Below are positions 48,006-57,705 of a stretch of DNA of 64,000 nt, in pieces. Numbering within the stretch: position 1 is the stretch's first letter; each line of letters begins with the position of its first letter. The stretch lies in assembly GCF_014697355.1 (NCBI RefSeq), contig NZ_JACJRQ010000004.1:1-64000 (forward strand). Reading direction: 5' to 3'. The position numbers and the translations under genes are program-made. A model generated the notes under the pieces. The model saw nothing but the letters and a program-made list of their open reading frames with translations. It was not told where the DNA came from and made no database searches. This stretch comes from Nostoc calcicola FACHB-3891 (GTDB lineage: Bacteria; Cyanobacteriota; Cyanobacteriia; Cyanobacteriales; Nostocaceae).

Positions 48006-48305
48006 ATGATTTCAGCAGGAATTGAAGTAAAAATAAATCGCTTGGAATCTATTGTGGAACAAATTGGGGAAGCAGTACTATCTACGACTGAGACAATTGA
48101 ACGTCTTGCCGAAAGATTGGAGACTGTCAGCACACAGCTTGAAACACAGGGACAGCAGGTGCAGCAACAAGGTTATCAAATTGTTGCTTTATGTGATGCA
48201 GTACAAACTCTTGCTGAATCTCAGCATAATTCACTGCAAAAACTCAACGAACTGACACAAACTCTAGATCGGTTCATGTATTTAATTCAAGGATCGGGTG
48301 ATTAA
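48006..48305 (+). CDS. Small coiled-coil protein, unknown
   Basis: 99 residues, very rich in Q, E, L and T in heptad spacing (ETIERLAERLETVSTQLETQGQQVQQQG), so a parallel coiled coil is expected over most of its length. The C-terminus LTQTLDRFMYLIQGSGD may be a short helix. A GGTGG site lies about 9 bases before the ATG. Not recognised; it could be an adaptor or the coiled-coil domain of a regulator. Confidence 0.6.
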   Translation: MISAGIEVKINRLESIVEQIGEAVLSTTETIERLAERLETVSTQLETQGQQVQQQGYQIVALCDAVQTLAESQHNSLQKLNELTQTLDRFMYLIQGSGD

Positions 48306-48338
48306 AAAGTAAAAATAAGTTTTGCTTTTTGCCTTGTG

Positions 48339-49019
48339 TCAAACTCTTAATTGAGTTACAGCAATGTTGCCAGAAAAACATACATCGACATCGCTACCAG
48401 GAGTGCGATCGCGTTTGCCATATTCCCCAACATAATAAAAATCATTACCCTCAATGCGATAATTGACGGGTAAAGGTTTGTTACAGGGTTGGCAAAACAC
48501 CACTTCAGGATCTGGTTCTCCCGGTTGCAGATGCGGCAAGTTTACATTCCAGAAGCATCCCGGTTCGAGGGGACGCTTGAATAAGTCGGCTAAAACTTCA
48601 GCTGTAAATTTGGCAGCCAGATCCCAATCAAAATTTTGCTTGGCTTTGCGATAGTGGGAAATAGCGATTCCCCCAATACCGTGCATTGCGGCTTCTCGCA
48701 CAGCAGCAACGGTACCAGAAATGTAAACATCCACTCCTAAGTTACCCCCAGCGTTGATACCTGAAAGTACAAATTTGACATCTACGGGTATTTGTGTTAA
48801 TGCAATTCTCACACAATCAGCGGGAGTGCCGGCGATCGCATATTCAGTTTCCGAACGTCGTTGGAGGTTGATGGGACGAGTGGTGGTGACTTGATGTCCA
48901 CAACCAGACTGATGATCCGCAGGAGCCGCAATAATAGCATTTTTGCCATTTATAGCTTTGACGAGCGCTCGGATACCAGGGGCATCAATACCGTCATCGT
49001 TAGTTAGAATTATGGTCAT
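48339..49019 (-). CDS. surE: 5'/3'-nucleotidase SurE
   Basis: Metal-dependent nucleotidase that removes phosphate from nucleoside monophosphates. The N-terminal ILTNDDGIDAPGIRAL carries the metal-binding Asp pair (residues 8-9); the Asn and Ser of LSGINAGGNLGVDVYISGTVAAVREA are intact; APADHQSGCGH is also typical. 226 residues, normal for the short bacterial type. It faces the coiled-coil gene with a 33-bp convergent spacer. Confidence 0.96.
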   Translation of the reverse strand: MTIILTNDDGIDAPGIRALVKAINGKNAIIAAPADHQSGCGHQVTTTRPINLQRRSETEYAIAGTPADCVRIALTQIPVDVKFVLSGINAGGNLGVDVYISGTVAAVREAAMHGIGGIAISHYRKAKQNFDWDLAAKFTAEVLADLFKRPLEPGCFWNVNLPHLQPGEPDPEVVFCQPCNKPLPVNYRIEGNDFYYVGEYGKRDRTPGSDVDVCFSGNIAVTQLRV

Positions 49020-49318
49020 GTATTTATTGATATTGATACAAATTTAATTTAGCTGAATTAAGGGATAATTCTTGTAGGGCGAGCATCTTGCCCGCGCGAA
49101 AATACAAGTAATGGGCAAGATAACCATCGCACAAAACCATCAAAATCATCCCATTAATCAGCAACGCCAAAAATTATTTTTACAGCCCAAAATAAAAAAT
49201 GCAGATATCACCACTCAATCGGTGTTGCAGCGAAAGCTACTTGCATATATGAAAAAATATCGTTTATTCTACCAAAAATACTCATAATACGATATTATTT
49301 CTAGATGGTTTGCAAATT

Positions 49319-50776
49319 CCGCCCTCAGCATTTGGGTTAATTCCCACAAGGGCGGTATTTCTTGTAACACCCTCGCTTTAAACAAATTTTTGGAATAAAA
49401 AAATCCTGTAAAATATATATCTGCTGACACTAGCAGAAACTTCCTGTTGGAAAAGACTAAGAACCAGGTGATTTTTACCAAAAAACTGGGTTTAAAGCCT
49501 CGTCATAAAGGACGGCTTTGATTATGCTACAATATTTTGCGTATAAGTTTCCCACGTAAAATGATTGTTTTAGAATTCAAAGCCAAGGGGAAAACAACTC
49601 AATACACTGCTATTGATGAGGCGATTAGAACTGCTCAATTTGTTCGCAACAAAGCTATCCGTTTTTGGATGGATAACCGAGGTGTAGGACAAAAAGAACT
49701 GTATCGTCAAAGCTCGTCATTGAGAAGTGAATTCCCTTTTGTAAAAGCTTTGAATTCTAGTGCCTGCCAAGCCTCTATCGAACGGGCTTATAGTTCTATC
49801 GCTCGTTTCTACGACAACTGTAAAAAGTCTGTTCCGGGTAAAAAGGGATATCCAAAGTTTAAGAAAAATTCTCGTTCAGTGGAATACAAAACATCTGGGT
49901 GGTCACTTTCCGAGACTAGGAAACAAATAACCTTCACGGACAAAAAAGGTATTGGCAAGCTCAATCTAAAAGGAACGTGGGATTTGAACTTCTACCAATT
50001 AGAACAGATAAAACGAGTTAGGTTAGTCCATCGTGCTGATGGCTATTATGTTCAATTCCTGATTGGTGTGGATAACCAAATTGATGCACAACCCACAGGT
50101 AAAACCATTGGTTTGGATGTTGGACTTAAAGAGTTCTACACCGATAGTAATGGACATAGTGAATTTAACCCAAGGTTTTATCGCACAGGAGAGAAGCGCT
50201 TAAAGTTTAGACAAAAGCGCGTTTCTCGTAAAAATATTGGCTCTACTAGCCGTAAGAAAGCTATTAATAAATTAGGGCGAGTACACCTCAAGATAAGTAG
50301 GCAACGTGAAGAACACGCCAAGAGAGTGGCGCGTTGCGTAATCCAATCTCACGATTTGGTCGCCTATGAAGATTTGAGGATCAAGAACTTAGTTAAAAAT
50401 CAAAGTCTTGCCAAATCTATTAATGATGCTGGTTGGTATCAATTCAGAAAGTGGTTAGAGTATTTTGGGGTGAAGTTTGGCAGGGTAACTGTTGCGGTTA
50501 ACCCTGCCTACACTTCTCAAGAGTGTTCTAATTGTGGCGCAGTAGTCAAAAAATCTTTATCTACAAGAACCCATGTTTGTGAATGTGGCTTTGTAATGGA
50601 TAGAGATTGGAATGCTGCGATTAATATTCTGAAATTAGCCTTGAGTACGGTAGGGCATACCGGAACTTGGATCTTAGATTCCAACGCTTCAGGAGATTCG
50701 ACCTCTACTCATGCTGGAGAAATCCTGTATGAGCAAGTTGGGTCTATGAATGAAGAATCTTCGCCCTTATAGGGCG
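49319..50776 (+). mobile_element. Lone IS200/IS605-type tnpB element with end hairpins
   Basis: A tnpB gene without tnpA. A hairpin ccgccct / agggcgg (49319-49325 with 49349-49355) precedes it and a related hairpin cgccct / agggcg (50762-50767 with 50771-50776) overlaps its stop codon. Shared sequence in the left and right subterminal hairpins is usual for IS200/IS605 ends; the exact boundaries cannot be fixed from one copy. The 3' part of tnpB and the right end is where the guide (omega) RNA is expected. Another hairpin (aaagcc / ggcttt, 49494-49499 with 49514-49519) lies just upstream of the gene. Confidence 0.7.
49561..50772 (+). CDS. tnpB: RNA-guided nuclease TnpB (IS200/IS605 OrfB)
   Basis: Transposon-encoded nuclease, relative and ancestor of Cas12, which cuts DNA matched by an RNA from the element's right end. 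403 residues from the ATG at 49561 (MIVLEFKAKGK); a TTG at 49537 would add eight unlike residues. The N-terminal helical region and OrfB fold are followed by the split RuvC: Asp in TIGLDVGLKEF (about 186), Glu in VAYEDLRIKNL (about 270) and DRDWNAAINI (about 347-356). The zinc-finger cysteines CSNCG and CECG lie between the last two. All catalytic positions are present, so it may be active. No tnpA is nearby. Confidence 0.93.
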   Translation: MIVLEFKAKGKTTQYTAIDEAIRTAQFVRNKAIRFWMDNRGVGQKELYRQSSSLRSEFPFVKALNSSACQASIERAYSSIARFYDNCKKSVPGKKGYPKFKKNSRSVEYKTSGWSLSETRKQITFTDKKGIGKLNLKGTWDLNFYQLEQIKRVRLVHRADGYYVQFLIGVDNQIDAQPTGKTIGLDVGLKEFYTDSNGHSEFNPRFYRTGEKRLKFRQKRVSRKNIGSTSRKKAINKLGRVHLKISRQREEHAKRVARCVIQSHDLVAYEDLRIKNLVKNQSLAKSINDAGWYQFRKWLEYFGVKFGRVTVAVNPAYTSQECSNCGAVVKKSLSTRTHVCECGFVMDRDWNAAINILKLALSTVGHTGTWILDSNASGDSTSTHAGEILYEQVGSMNEESSPL

Positions 50777-50835
50777 GAGAGTGTCAAAGTGGTTCTATAG
50801 TATTTTTGGTGCAAGGCCGTCTTAGAGTTAATACG

Positions 50836-51579
50836 ATGAAACAGCTCCTCAAACAAGTATTTAGCAATCAAAAACATTTGATCCGGTTAATTTTACCATT
50901 AGTGACGCTAATTTTAGCAGCTTCGCTGTTTAGCGCACCTGCTTTAGCCACGGGTGTGTATCAAATACCCAATCTCACATCAGGAAATGACACCTGGGTT
51001 TTGGATCAAGGTGAAGTCATCAGTCGTGTGAATGAAGGTAAGATTAGCAGCGCTTTCGATGATTTGGCAAAGCAAACTGGCAATCAAGTCAGAATCGTTA
51101 CTATTCGCCACTTTGACTACGGTGAAACAGCGGAAAGTTTTACTAAAGAACTGTTTGAAAAATGGTTTCCGACAAAAGAAGCCCAAGGTAATCAAACTTT
51201 ATTGGTTCTTGACACAGCTACCAACAATACCGCCATTATTACTGGGGATCGAGTTAAGTCTTTGCTCACAGACTCTATTGCCGAGAGTGTAGCTGATGAA
51301 ACTCTAAGTATACCCTTACGTCAAGGCAATAAATACAACCAAGCATTTCTTGATACTAGCGATCGCCTTGTGGCCGTTCTCTCAGGCAAACCCGATCCAG
51401 GACCACCCGAAATCAATGATAATGTGCAGGTAGAAGGTACCTTCAAGAACGCAGAAGAAACTAAAGCTGTCCAAGGTAATGCTACTGCTTGGGTAATAGG
51501 ATTGTTAATTGCCGCCACTGTTATTCCAATGGCGACTTACTACATTTATCAGATAAATCAGCCATCATCTGATGGGTAA
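50836..51579 (+). CDS. TPM-domain protein, Psb32-like
   Basis: Thylakoid or periplasmic protein with a TPM domain. The signal sequence or anchor is at about residues 14-34 (LIRLILPLVTLILAASLFSAPALA), followed by the TPM domain (about 50-195; WVLDQGEVISRVNEGKISSAFDDLAKQTGNQVRIVTI) and a C-terminal membrane helix (about 222-242). Cyanobacterial Psb32 protects photosystem II and aids its repair, and plant TLP18.3 is a homologue. The protein reads well as Psb32, but paralogues exist. The ATG at 50836 (MKQLLKQVF) fits the signal. It begins 60 bp after the tnpB element, which may have displaced its original promoter. Confidence 0.75.
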   Translation: MKQLLKQVFSNQKHLIRLILPLVTLILAASLFSAPALATGVYQIPNLTSGNDTWVLDQGEVISRVNEGKISSAFDDLAKQTGNQVRIVTIRHFDYGETAESFTKELFEKWFPTKEAQGNQTLLVLDTATNNTAIITGDRVKSLLTDSIAESVADETLSIPLRQGNKYNQAFLDTSDRLVAVLSGKPDPGPPEINDNVQVEGTFKNAEETKAVQGNATAWVIGLLIAATVIPMATYYIYQINQPSSDG

Positions 51580-51584
51580 TCAGA

Positions 51585-51718
51585 AAGTTAAGAGTTAAGA
51601 GTTAGGAGTTAGGAGTTAGAAGTTTGGAGTTTGGAGTTTGGAGTCGTAAATTTCTAACTATTAATTTTTAACTCCTCACTCCTCACTCTTAACTCCTAAA
51701 TCTCACTCCTAACTCCTA
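51585..51718. repeat. Inverted heptamer array between convergent genes
   Basis: gttaaga/gttagga/gtttgga units (51590-51645) are followed by complementary aactcct/tcactcc units (51668-51718). The hairpin may act as a bidirectional transcript end. Confidence 0.8.
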
Positions 51719-51720
51719 AT

Positions 51721-52122
51721 TTAATCTTGAACATATTCTTGTTGTGTAACTAAAGCAACTTCCGCCCGGACAAATTCTCGACCTAAATAAGCTGCATGAC
51801 TTAATTGAGTGACAGGAGGGGGCTGAGTTTCTTCAAAGATTTTCACGCAAAGTTCTTTGGCTGTTCTCCCACTAAAAACTGTAGTGTGAGTTCGTTCTAC
51901 CTTTTCTCGTGCAGGAATTACCTTTCCCGTTTCTGGATCGACTGCTAAACCGCGATCGTCAATTACATTTGTAAAATGCTTGGCATAAATCACCTCTGCG
52001 TCTCTATCCAAGTAAATGATGAAATATCCACCGGGATCGAGGTCAATATGACGCTGGGAAAGTTTATCATCAATTGCTGCTAAATCTTTAATCATTAAAT
52101 CCGTAAGCATTATCAAAAGCAA
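51721..52122 (-). CDS. DUF4346 domain protein
   Basis: 133-residue soluble protein. The conserved block GGYFIIYLDRDAEVIYAKHFTNVIDDRGLAVDPETGKVIPA matches DUF4346, widespread in cyanobacteria and found alone or fused to other domains; function unknown. The preferred start may be internal (MLTDLMIKDL), as three methionines lie in the first ten residues. No gene partner. Confidence 0.7.
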   Translation of the reverse strand: MLLIMLTDLMIKDLAAIDDKLSQRHIDLDPGGYFIIYLDRDAEVIYAKHFTNVIDDRGLAVDPETGKVIPAREKVERTHTTVFSGRTAKELCVKIFEETQPPPVTQLSHAAYLGREFVRAEVALVTQQEYVQD

Positions 52123-52332
52123 ATTTTTTCTTGAGAGTTTTTACACTCTATATCAAGTGTAATTCCTATCTTCTTTAGTATTCTTCATATCTTTAGTATT
52201 TTTGTGAATACTTCTACTTACAAACAATATTTGTAAAAAATTATACTTTTATTAAAAATACACAATAATTTGATTGCACAATTTTGCTGTATTGATTGTT
52301 ATGAAAAAACCATAAACTAACCTTGAACTGAA

Positions 52333-52362
52333 ATGAGTAAGCCCTTAGTAGGGCTTACTCAT
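52333..52362. terminator. Strong hairpin, possible bidirectional terminator
   Basis: Perfect 12-bp arms (atgagtaagccc / gggcttactcat) with a 6-base loop ttagta. It lacks a clear T tract, so it might instead be a palindromic repeat. A second inverted pair (aaactcccacca / tggtgggtagttt) is at 52377-52419. The rest of 52123-52599 is AT-rich. Confidence 0.4.
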
Positions 52363-52502
52363 CTAAAACTTCCAGGAAACTCCCACCATAGCTGTACTCA
52401 GGTCAGTGGTGGGTAGTTTACTTTAGTTTAAGTTCCTGACGCGTATTGGCTTAGTGTGAAAACAAAGCTAGAATCAGCCTTTCAAAAAACCCATACTCTG
52501 TT

Positions 52503-52628
52503 CATTTGTTGCAAAAAGCGATCGCAAAAGATGAAGAAGCACTGAAAATTTGGCAAGAAATAGGCGATCGCAATTCTCAAGTAAACACACTTTTAGAGTT
52601 TATACAACTACAAAATTGTTTTCAGTGA
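52503..52628 (+). pseudogene. Possible TPR-protein C-terminal fragment
   Basis: A frame without a start reads HLLQKAIAKDEEALKIWQEI, then GDRNSQ and a tail ending at TGA. The ALKIWQEIGDRNSQ segment resembles a tetratricopeptide repeat. It overlaps the 3' end of the RTX-type gene on the other strand by 29 bp. Short and uncertain. Confidence 0.3.
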
Positions 52629-54570
52629 GTGACGTTCCATTATACAGTTGTGCAAATTTTACTTGAGTAAATTCACTAGCACTACCATCTTGGTCAAAAT
52701 ACAATGCGCCTGTAATATTATCATAAATAAATCGCTGATCGCTGGTGGTTGCAGATGTTCCGAGAGTAAACTGATTAGCTGAGAGTAAACCTTCTAATAA
52801 CCCATCACCAAAACCAGTAGCCGATACCTGAATGAGTTCATTCGTTGCATCGAAGTCATAAAGACTATCAACCCCATCATTACAATTATTAAAGGTGAAG
52901 GTGTCAGTTCCCTCATATCCATAGAGGATATTATTACCACTTCCACCTGTCAGAATATCATTGCCAACACCACCAATGAGAGTGTCATCTCCATTACCAC
53001 CAATGAGCGTGTTATTCCCACTCGCGCTAGAGGCAGAGAGATAATCGTTACCATCGCCACCGTCAAGTAGGTTATTACCTATCGAATACTCAACATTTAA
53101 AATATCGTTACCAGCGCCACCGTTGAAGGTATTATTCCCAGAGGTGCCAACGTTGCTAGAGCTATAGTTATATCCGTCGTAGTCGTAGTAGTAGGAGCCA
53201 GAAGCAAAGAGATAATCATTGCCATCACCACCATCCAGCAGATTATCACCTTGTGAATAGCTAACATTCAAGGTATCATCACCAGCACCACCATTGAGAG
53301 TGTTATTGCCAGACGCACCAACGTTGCCATAGCTAGATCCGTAGTAGTCGTAGTAGTAGGAGCCAGAAGCCAAGAGATAATCATTGCCATTGCCACCATC
53401 CAGCAGATTATCACCTTGTGAATAGCTAACATTCAAGGTATCATCACCAGCACCACCATTGAGGGTGTTATTGCCAGACGCGCCAACGTTGCCATAGCTG
53501 CCAAAGTATCCGTAGTAGGAGCCAGAAGCCAAGAGAGAATCATTGCCATCGCCACCATCCAGCAGATTATCACCTTGCGAATAGCTAACATTCAAGGTAT
53601 CATCACCAGCGCCACCATTGAGGGTGTTATTACCAGACGCGCCAACGTTGGTATAGCTATAGTATCCGTAGTCGTAGGAGCCAGAAGCAGAGAGAGAATC
53701 ATTACCATCGCCACCATCAAGCAGGTTATAGCCTGTTGAATAATCAACATTTAAGGTATCGTTACCTGCACCACTATTGATCGTATCATTGCCACCACTG
53801 CCTCCAGAGAGGAAATCGTTGCCATAGCTCCCACCAATATTGTCATCGTAGGCTGTACCAGTGATGCTTAATCGTTCGATATTCTTGTAGCTAACCTGAT
53901 TTGTACTCAGCTGAATCGAACCTTGGTTAGTGGTGGTATTGAAAGTTGAAGTGATTCCCTCAGTAGCAGAGCTGTAATCTACAGACAAGTAATCATTACC
54001 TGTTCCCCCATCTACTGTTTGTGTCACTAAGGAAGAGAAAGCAGTATATGGAGCGCTGAAATAGAAGGAGTCATTGCCATCGTCGCCATTAAAGGTATTT
54101 TTACCCTGGACTCCAGAGGCGTAAAAAGAATCAGCCCCGGTTCCACCTGAAACTTTATTATTGCCAGTAGAGTAATTAATATACAGGCTGTCATTTCCTG
54201 CATCCCCACTGAGGATGTTATTCCCAGAAGAAGAGGAAACATCCAGAGAATCATTACCACTTCCACCTGTAAGGGTATTTCTCCCACTAGAAGAGGAACC
54301 AACAAGAGTATCATTCTCAGAGCCACCGTCTAAGGTGTTATTGCCAGAAGAATAAGTAATATCTAAGTAATCATACCCACTTCCACCCTTGAAGGTATTG
54401 TTTCCATTAGAAGAGGTGGCATTCAGGCTATCATTACCAGAGCCACCATCTAGCGTGTCGTTGCCACCGTTACCATCTAAAAAGTCATCACCTGCAAAAC
54501 CCTTAATTAGGTCATTGCTCGTTGTGCCATAGAGGCGATCGCTAACACTAGTTCCATTGATATTCGTCAT
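52600..54570 (-). CDS. RTX-type calcium-binding repeat protein
   Basis: 656 residues made almost entirely of hemolysin-type nonapeptide repeats (GGxGNDxLx), starting near residue 25. Such repeats bind calcium as a parallel beta-roll, and the proteins are usually sent out by type I secretion. No N-terminal signal peptide. Between about residues 285 and 500 a 53-57 residue unit is repeated about four times, each with a Tyr/Gly/Ser-rich insert ([11 protein letters not shown]...), unusual in this family. The C-terminal 100 residues ([17 protein letters not shown] ... [23 protein letters not shown]) resemble the secretion-associated end of cyanobacterial RTX proteins. No transporter genes are adjacent. 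Confidence 0.88.
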   Translation of the reverse strand: MTNINGTSVSDRLYGTTSNDLIKGFAGDDFLDGNGGNDTLDGGSGNDSLNATSSNGNNTFKGGSGYDYLDITYSSGNNTLDGGSENDTLVGSSSSGRNTLTGGSGNDSLDVSSSSGNNILSGDAGNDSLYINYSTGNNKVSGGTGADSFYASGVQGKNTFNGDDGNDSFYFSAPYTAFSSLVTQTVDGGTGNDYLSVDYSSATEGITSTFNTTTNQGSIQLSTNQVSYKNIERLSITGTAYDDNIGGSYGNDFLSGGSGGNDTINSGAGNDTLNVDYSTGYNLLDGGDGNDSLSASGSYDYGYYSYTNVGASGNNTLNGGAGDDTLNVSYSQGDNLLDGGDGNDSLLASGSYYGYFGSYGNVGASGNNTLNGGAGDDTLNVSYSQGDNLLDGGNGNDYLLASGSYYYDYYGSSYGNVGASGNNTLNGGAGDDTLNVSYSQGDNLLDGGDGNDYLFASGSYYYDYDGYNYSSSNVGTSGNNTFNGGAGNDILNVEYSIGNNLLDGGDGNDYLSASSASGNNTLIGGNGDDTLIGGVGNDILTGGSGNNILYGYEGTDTFTFNNCNDGVDSLYDFDATNELIQVSATGFGDGLLEGLLSANQFTLGTSATTSDQRFIYDNITGALYFDQDGSASEFTQVKFAQLYNGTSLTENNFVVV

Positions 54571-55040
54571 AATTTTTACCTACGTCAATTGATTTTTTCA
54601 GTAACTTTTGAGTTTTCAATTTGCAGTAAGTGCTGTTTTAGGGCACATAAAACTTACCGAAAGTTGATGCTTTCGGCATACTCGATCTCAGCCTTCTCAC
54701 AAAGAGCAGTACAGTTACTCAGCGATTATCCAAGCGATCTAATACAACCCTCAGTAAAATCCTTACAGAATAAGACTTTTGAGCTATCCCCAGTTTTCTG
54801 TGACAATGATTCTCATACCCCAGGTTCAGAGTTTAGCTTGTGGAATTTCCGCTTGACGACCAGTGATTTTTTCTCACTGCGATCGCTCCCTTATGTAGAA
54901 GTAGCAAAAGCAGTTGAGATTAAACGCTTTATAATGTTTTCCGTCGTGCTTGAGGAATATGTTTAATATCACTGATTATGATTAGGTGTTCTAGTTCAGT
55001 TTCAGTCTACTGGCGCACCGATCTAAAATTGAGCTTGACG

Positions 55041-55095
55041 CTAGTTCCATTGATATTCGTCATAACTTTTACCTACGTCAATTGATTTTTTCAGT
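55041..55095. repeat. Duplicate of the RTX gene start region
   Basis: These 55 bp repeat 54548-54602 (start codon, first codons and leader of the RTX-type gene) with very few differences. No open repeat frame follows, so it appears to be a leftover of a duplicated gene or a recombination scar. In between (54603-55040) no gene is supported. Confidence 0.7.
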
Positions 55096-55273
55096 GACAT
55101 TGAGTAGTTTTGCTCAGATACAGCTTCTTGACGCTTGCCACTCTACTTGTAATCACATAAGCTATTCCTATTTTTATGAAATGACTGAGTAAAAATGGCA
55201 CTAAAATAAACACCAATCCTTGAGCCAAAAGGGTTTTACAGCGTTTTTCATCTATTTGAACCACAATCACCGC

Positions 55274-55299
55274 TAGGGTAGCACCGCTGTGCTACCCTA
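55274..55299. repeat. Short palindrome
   Basis: tagggtagca / tgctaccta-type arms (55274-55283 with 55290-55299) surround ccgctg, flanked by accacaa / atgtggt. It is a small palindromic repeat of the intergenic type; nothing else is seen up to 55529. Confidence 0.6.
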
Positions 55300-55529
55300 C
55301 AATGTGGTCTATTTACCTGAAAATTGCTGTAACTCAAAAACTGGTGTCCGATTCGATTATGAATTTTCCTATATTAAACCGACATTCCGCACCCCCGACT
55401 GTCAGAATCGGTTTTTTCGGATTTTTATCTGGGGTAAATGTTGTATTTAATACAAAAAGTATCAAATGAAGTAGTTGAGTATTTTTTTATTTATTCGGCA
55501 AACTTTGCTAGGAAAGTAGTTCCTTTTCC

Positions 55530-56711
55530 TCAACCACCTTTCTCACTAAATGGCAACTCTGCATTAATTGCCTCAATCTCCTGCTGTTCGAGTTGATTTA
55601 CTTCTTTAATATAGGGGCGCAAAATTTGTCCTAAACGATTATTGTAAAAGCGGTGCAGACTGTGATTGGGCATAGCGGGGAAACCACGCCGTTTTTTATG
55701 GCGTCCACCTGCACCGGGATCAAAAATTTGGATTCCGTTAGCGATCGCCCACTCAATCGGCGCATAATAACAAGCATCAAAATGTAAGCAATCTATTTCT
55801 TGAAAACTACCCCAATAGCGTCCATAGAGTTTGTCGTCTTTAAATAAACAAAAGGACATTCCTAAAGGATGAGAGTTATCTTCCTCGCTATATGCAGCAA
55901 AAAACAAAACTCGATGGCGATAATCAGTCTCTAGTTGTTCAAAAAACCGCTGTGTGAGATACTTGCTACCCCACCAGCCAAATTTATCGCAGGTGTCAGT
56001 ATAAAACTGATACATCAAACGAAAGGAAGACTGAGGAATTTGATCCCCAGTCAATGGTTGCAATCGTAAACCTGCCTTTTCCACAGCTTTACGTTCCCGC
56101 TTGATGTTGCGACGCTGATTGGCGTTAAATACTTGCAAGTAGTCATCAAAAGTTTTAAAACCAGAATTTTCCCAAATGAAGCTGTGGTGCAGCCAACTTG
56201 TAAAACCATGCCGTTCCAGCATAGGACGCCATTGGGGATCGACAAAGAGAAAATGACAGCCAGAGATGCGATTCTTAGCACAGAAAGTGTCAATTTCATG
56301 CACCATTATTGCTGTAATTTCATTCTCATCTTCTCCTGGGGCAATTAAAAATCGATAACCTTCAGCAGGGGTAAATGGTGTCATTCCCAGCAGTTTAGGA
56401 TAATACCGGATGCCAATGCGATCGCTTAACTCTGCCCACTGATGATCGAAGACAAACTCACCAGAACTATGTCCTTTCAGATAAAGTGGCGCAGCAGCAA
56501 TGAGTGTTCTGTCTCGCCACAACGTCAAATGATTTGGCAACCAACCAGTTTTAGCCGTAGCACTCTGGGAAGTTTCTAGATTGTTCAGCCACTCCCACTC
56601 TAAAAAAGGTGTTTTGAGTGGCATTGCCAAAGCGTTCCAGGCATTTTGGGGCACTTCGGCGATTTTGTCCGTCCAAAGAACAGAATAGCGGGGCTTAAGT
56701 TGTTCCACCAT
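55530..56711 (-). CDS. GNAT/FemAB-like acyltransferase (DUF482 type)
   Basis: 393-residue soluble protein. The block TPFLEWEWLNNLETSQSA near the N-terminus, NANQRRNIKRERKAVEKAGL in the middle (about 195), and FDPGAGGRHKKRRGF near the C-terminus (about 345) are characteristic of the DUF482 family, which has a double GNAT-like fold related to FemAB peptidyl-transferases. An amino-acyl or acyl transfer role is plausible; the substrate is not known. Length is normal. It faces the gap with the RTX gene duplicate. Confidence 0.85.
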   Translation of the reverse strand: MVEQLKPRYSVLWTDKIAEVPQNAWNALAMPLKTPFLEWEWLNNLETSQSATAKTGWLPNHLTLWRDRTLIAAAPLYLKGHSSGEFVFDHQWAELSDRIGIRYYPKLLGMTPFTPAEGYRFLIAPGEDENEITAIMVHEIDTFCAKNRISGCHFLFVDPQWRPMLERHGFTSWLHHSFIWENSGFKTFDDYLQVFNANQRRNIKRERKAVEKAGLRLQPLTGDQIPQSSFRLMYQFYTDTCDKFGWWGSKYLTQRFFEQLETDYRHRVLFFAAYSEEDNSHPLGMSFCLFKDDKLYGRYWGSFQEIDCLHFDACYYAPIEWAIANGIQIFDPGAGGRHKKRRGFPAMPNHSLHRFYNNRLGQILRPYIKEVNQLEQQEIEAINAELPFSEKGG

Positions 56712-56732
56712 TGTCTGGGTTGTTAAAGGAGT

Positions 56733-56868
56733 AGGGAGTGGGGAGTGGGGAATGGGGGAGCAGGGAGAAGGGAGCAGGGAGAAAGAAGTAATTTTTCATT
56801 CTCCCCCTTGCCCCCAGCAAGAACTGCCCCTCTGCCTCCTGTGCCCAATACCCAATCCCTTACTTAGC
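56733..56868. repeat. Heptamer repeat block (ggagtgg / ctccctg types)
   Basis: gtggggagtgggg and gcagggaga units, then C-rich units, lie between two same-strand genes. Related sequence has entered the frame of the gene at 60539-61609. Confidence 0.75.
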
Positions 56869-56883
56869 CTAATCTAAGAAAGC

Positions 56884-57705
56884 TCATCGTTGCAGCCGAT
56901 AGTGCAAAAACACTTCTTGCTCAACTGTATTAACTTCTAGTAGTTGCAATTTGGGAGCTAAATGTGATAAAAAACCTTGTCCATCCACAGGTGTGGGTGC
57001 GGTAGTACCGCCTAAAATCAGCGGACAGATAGTCAACCATAATTCATCGATTAAATCTAGTTCCAGCAAGGAGGCTACTAATTGACCACCACCCAAGATC
57101 GCCAAGCGTGTTATATCTAGAGTGGCTAGATGCTTTAAAGCCGCCAGGATGTCAATTTCTCCCGTTCGTGTTTCAAAAACCATAATCTGCTTAAATTCTG
57201 GAGGAAACTCCTGTGCAGAGGTTTTACAGCTGCTAGTTTGCTCTGGTTTCGATATTTGTTGTAACTGCCACACTTCTGAAGAGCCAGCACTGTGCTGAAC
57301 TTTATCCTGTTGGGGCAAGTGACGCAAAGGTGAATTTTGGCCTTTGTTCCAGGAAACTGCTCCCGCTGTTGTTGTCAGTAACCAACGTTCAACTGGTTGC
57401 TTAAAAAAGTGAATTTCCGGATTCAGGTTTCCAGACTGTGTAATCACTATATGAACTGGCTGGGGGGGTTTAGCCCCTTGTGCCCGACGTTGCAATAAGG
57501 TTGGATCTGATACGGTAAGTGTGGTTCCGTAGGCGGCGAGAGTACCAGCACCGAATAAAACGGCATCAGAGGCAGCGATTTGTTTTTCCAAGTGTGCTTT
57601 ATCAGCCCTTGAACCAAATCGAGCAGGCGATCGCCTAAAATCTCCTATCTTGCCATCTGCACTCATTGCTAAAACAACTGTAGTATGAGGACGATGTTGC
57701 AGCAT
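56884..57705 (-). CDS. RibD C-terminal (dihydrofolate reductase-fold) reductase
   Basis: NADPH-dependent reductase fold shared with the riboflavin enzyme RibD and DHFR. The N-terminal TTVVLAMSADGKIGD, then SDAVLFGAGTLAAYGTTL and RLAILGGGQLVASLLELDLIDELWLTICPLILGG are diagnostic. There is no deaminase domain, so it is the stand-alone type. A roughly 50-residue Q/S-rich insertion (about 145-185) is unlike most relatives. The ATG at 57705 (MLQHRPHTTVVL) fits the family N-terminus; a GTG at 57741 would add 12 residues. Role in riboflavin or in another reduction is not certain. Confidence 0.82.
   Translation of the reverse strand: MLQHRPHTTVVLAMSADGKIGDFRRSPARFGSRADKAHLEKQIAASDAVLFGAGTLAAYGTTLTVSDPTLLQRRAQGAKPPQPVHIVITQSGNLNPEIHFFKQPVERWLLTTTAGAVSWNKGQNSPLRHLPQQDKVQHSAGSSEVWQLQQISKPEQTSSCKTSAQEFPPEFKQIMVFETRTGEIDILAALKHLATLDITRLAILGGGQLVASLLELDLIDELWLTICPLILGGTTAPTPVDGQGFLSHLAPKLQLLEVNTVEQEVFLHYRLQR

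Noticed and set aside
54589..54966. 125-residue frame opposite the RTX gene leader
   Set aside because: No family pattern, overlaps a duplicated leader segment, and the residue make-up is unlike neighbouring genes.
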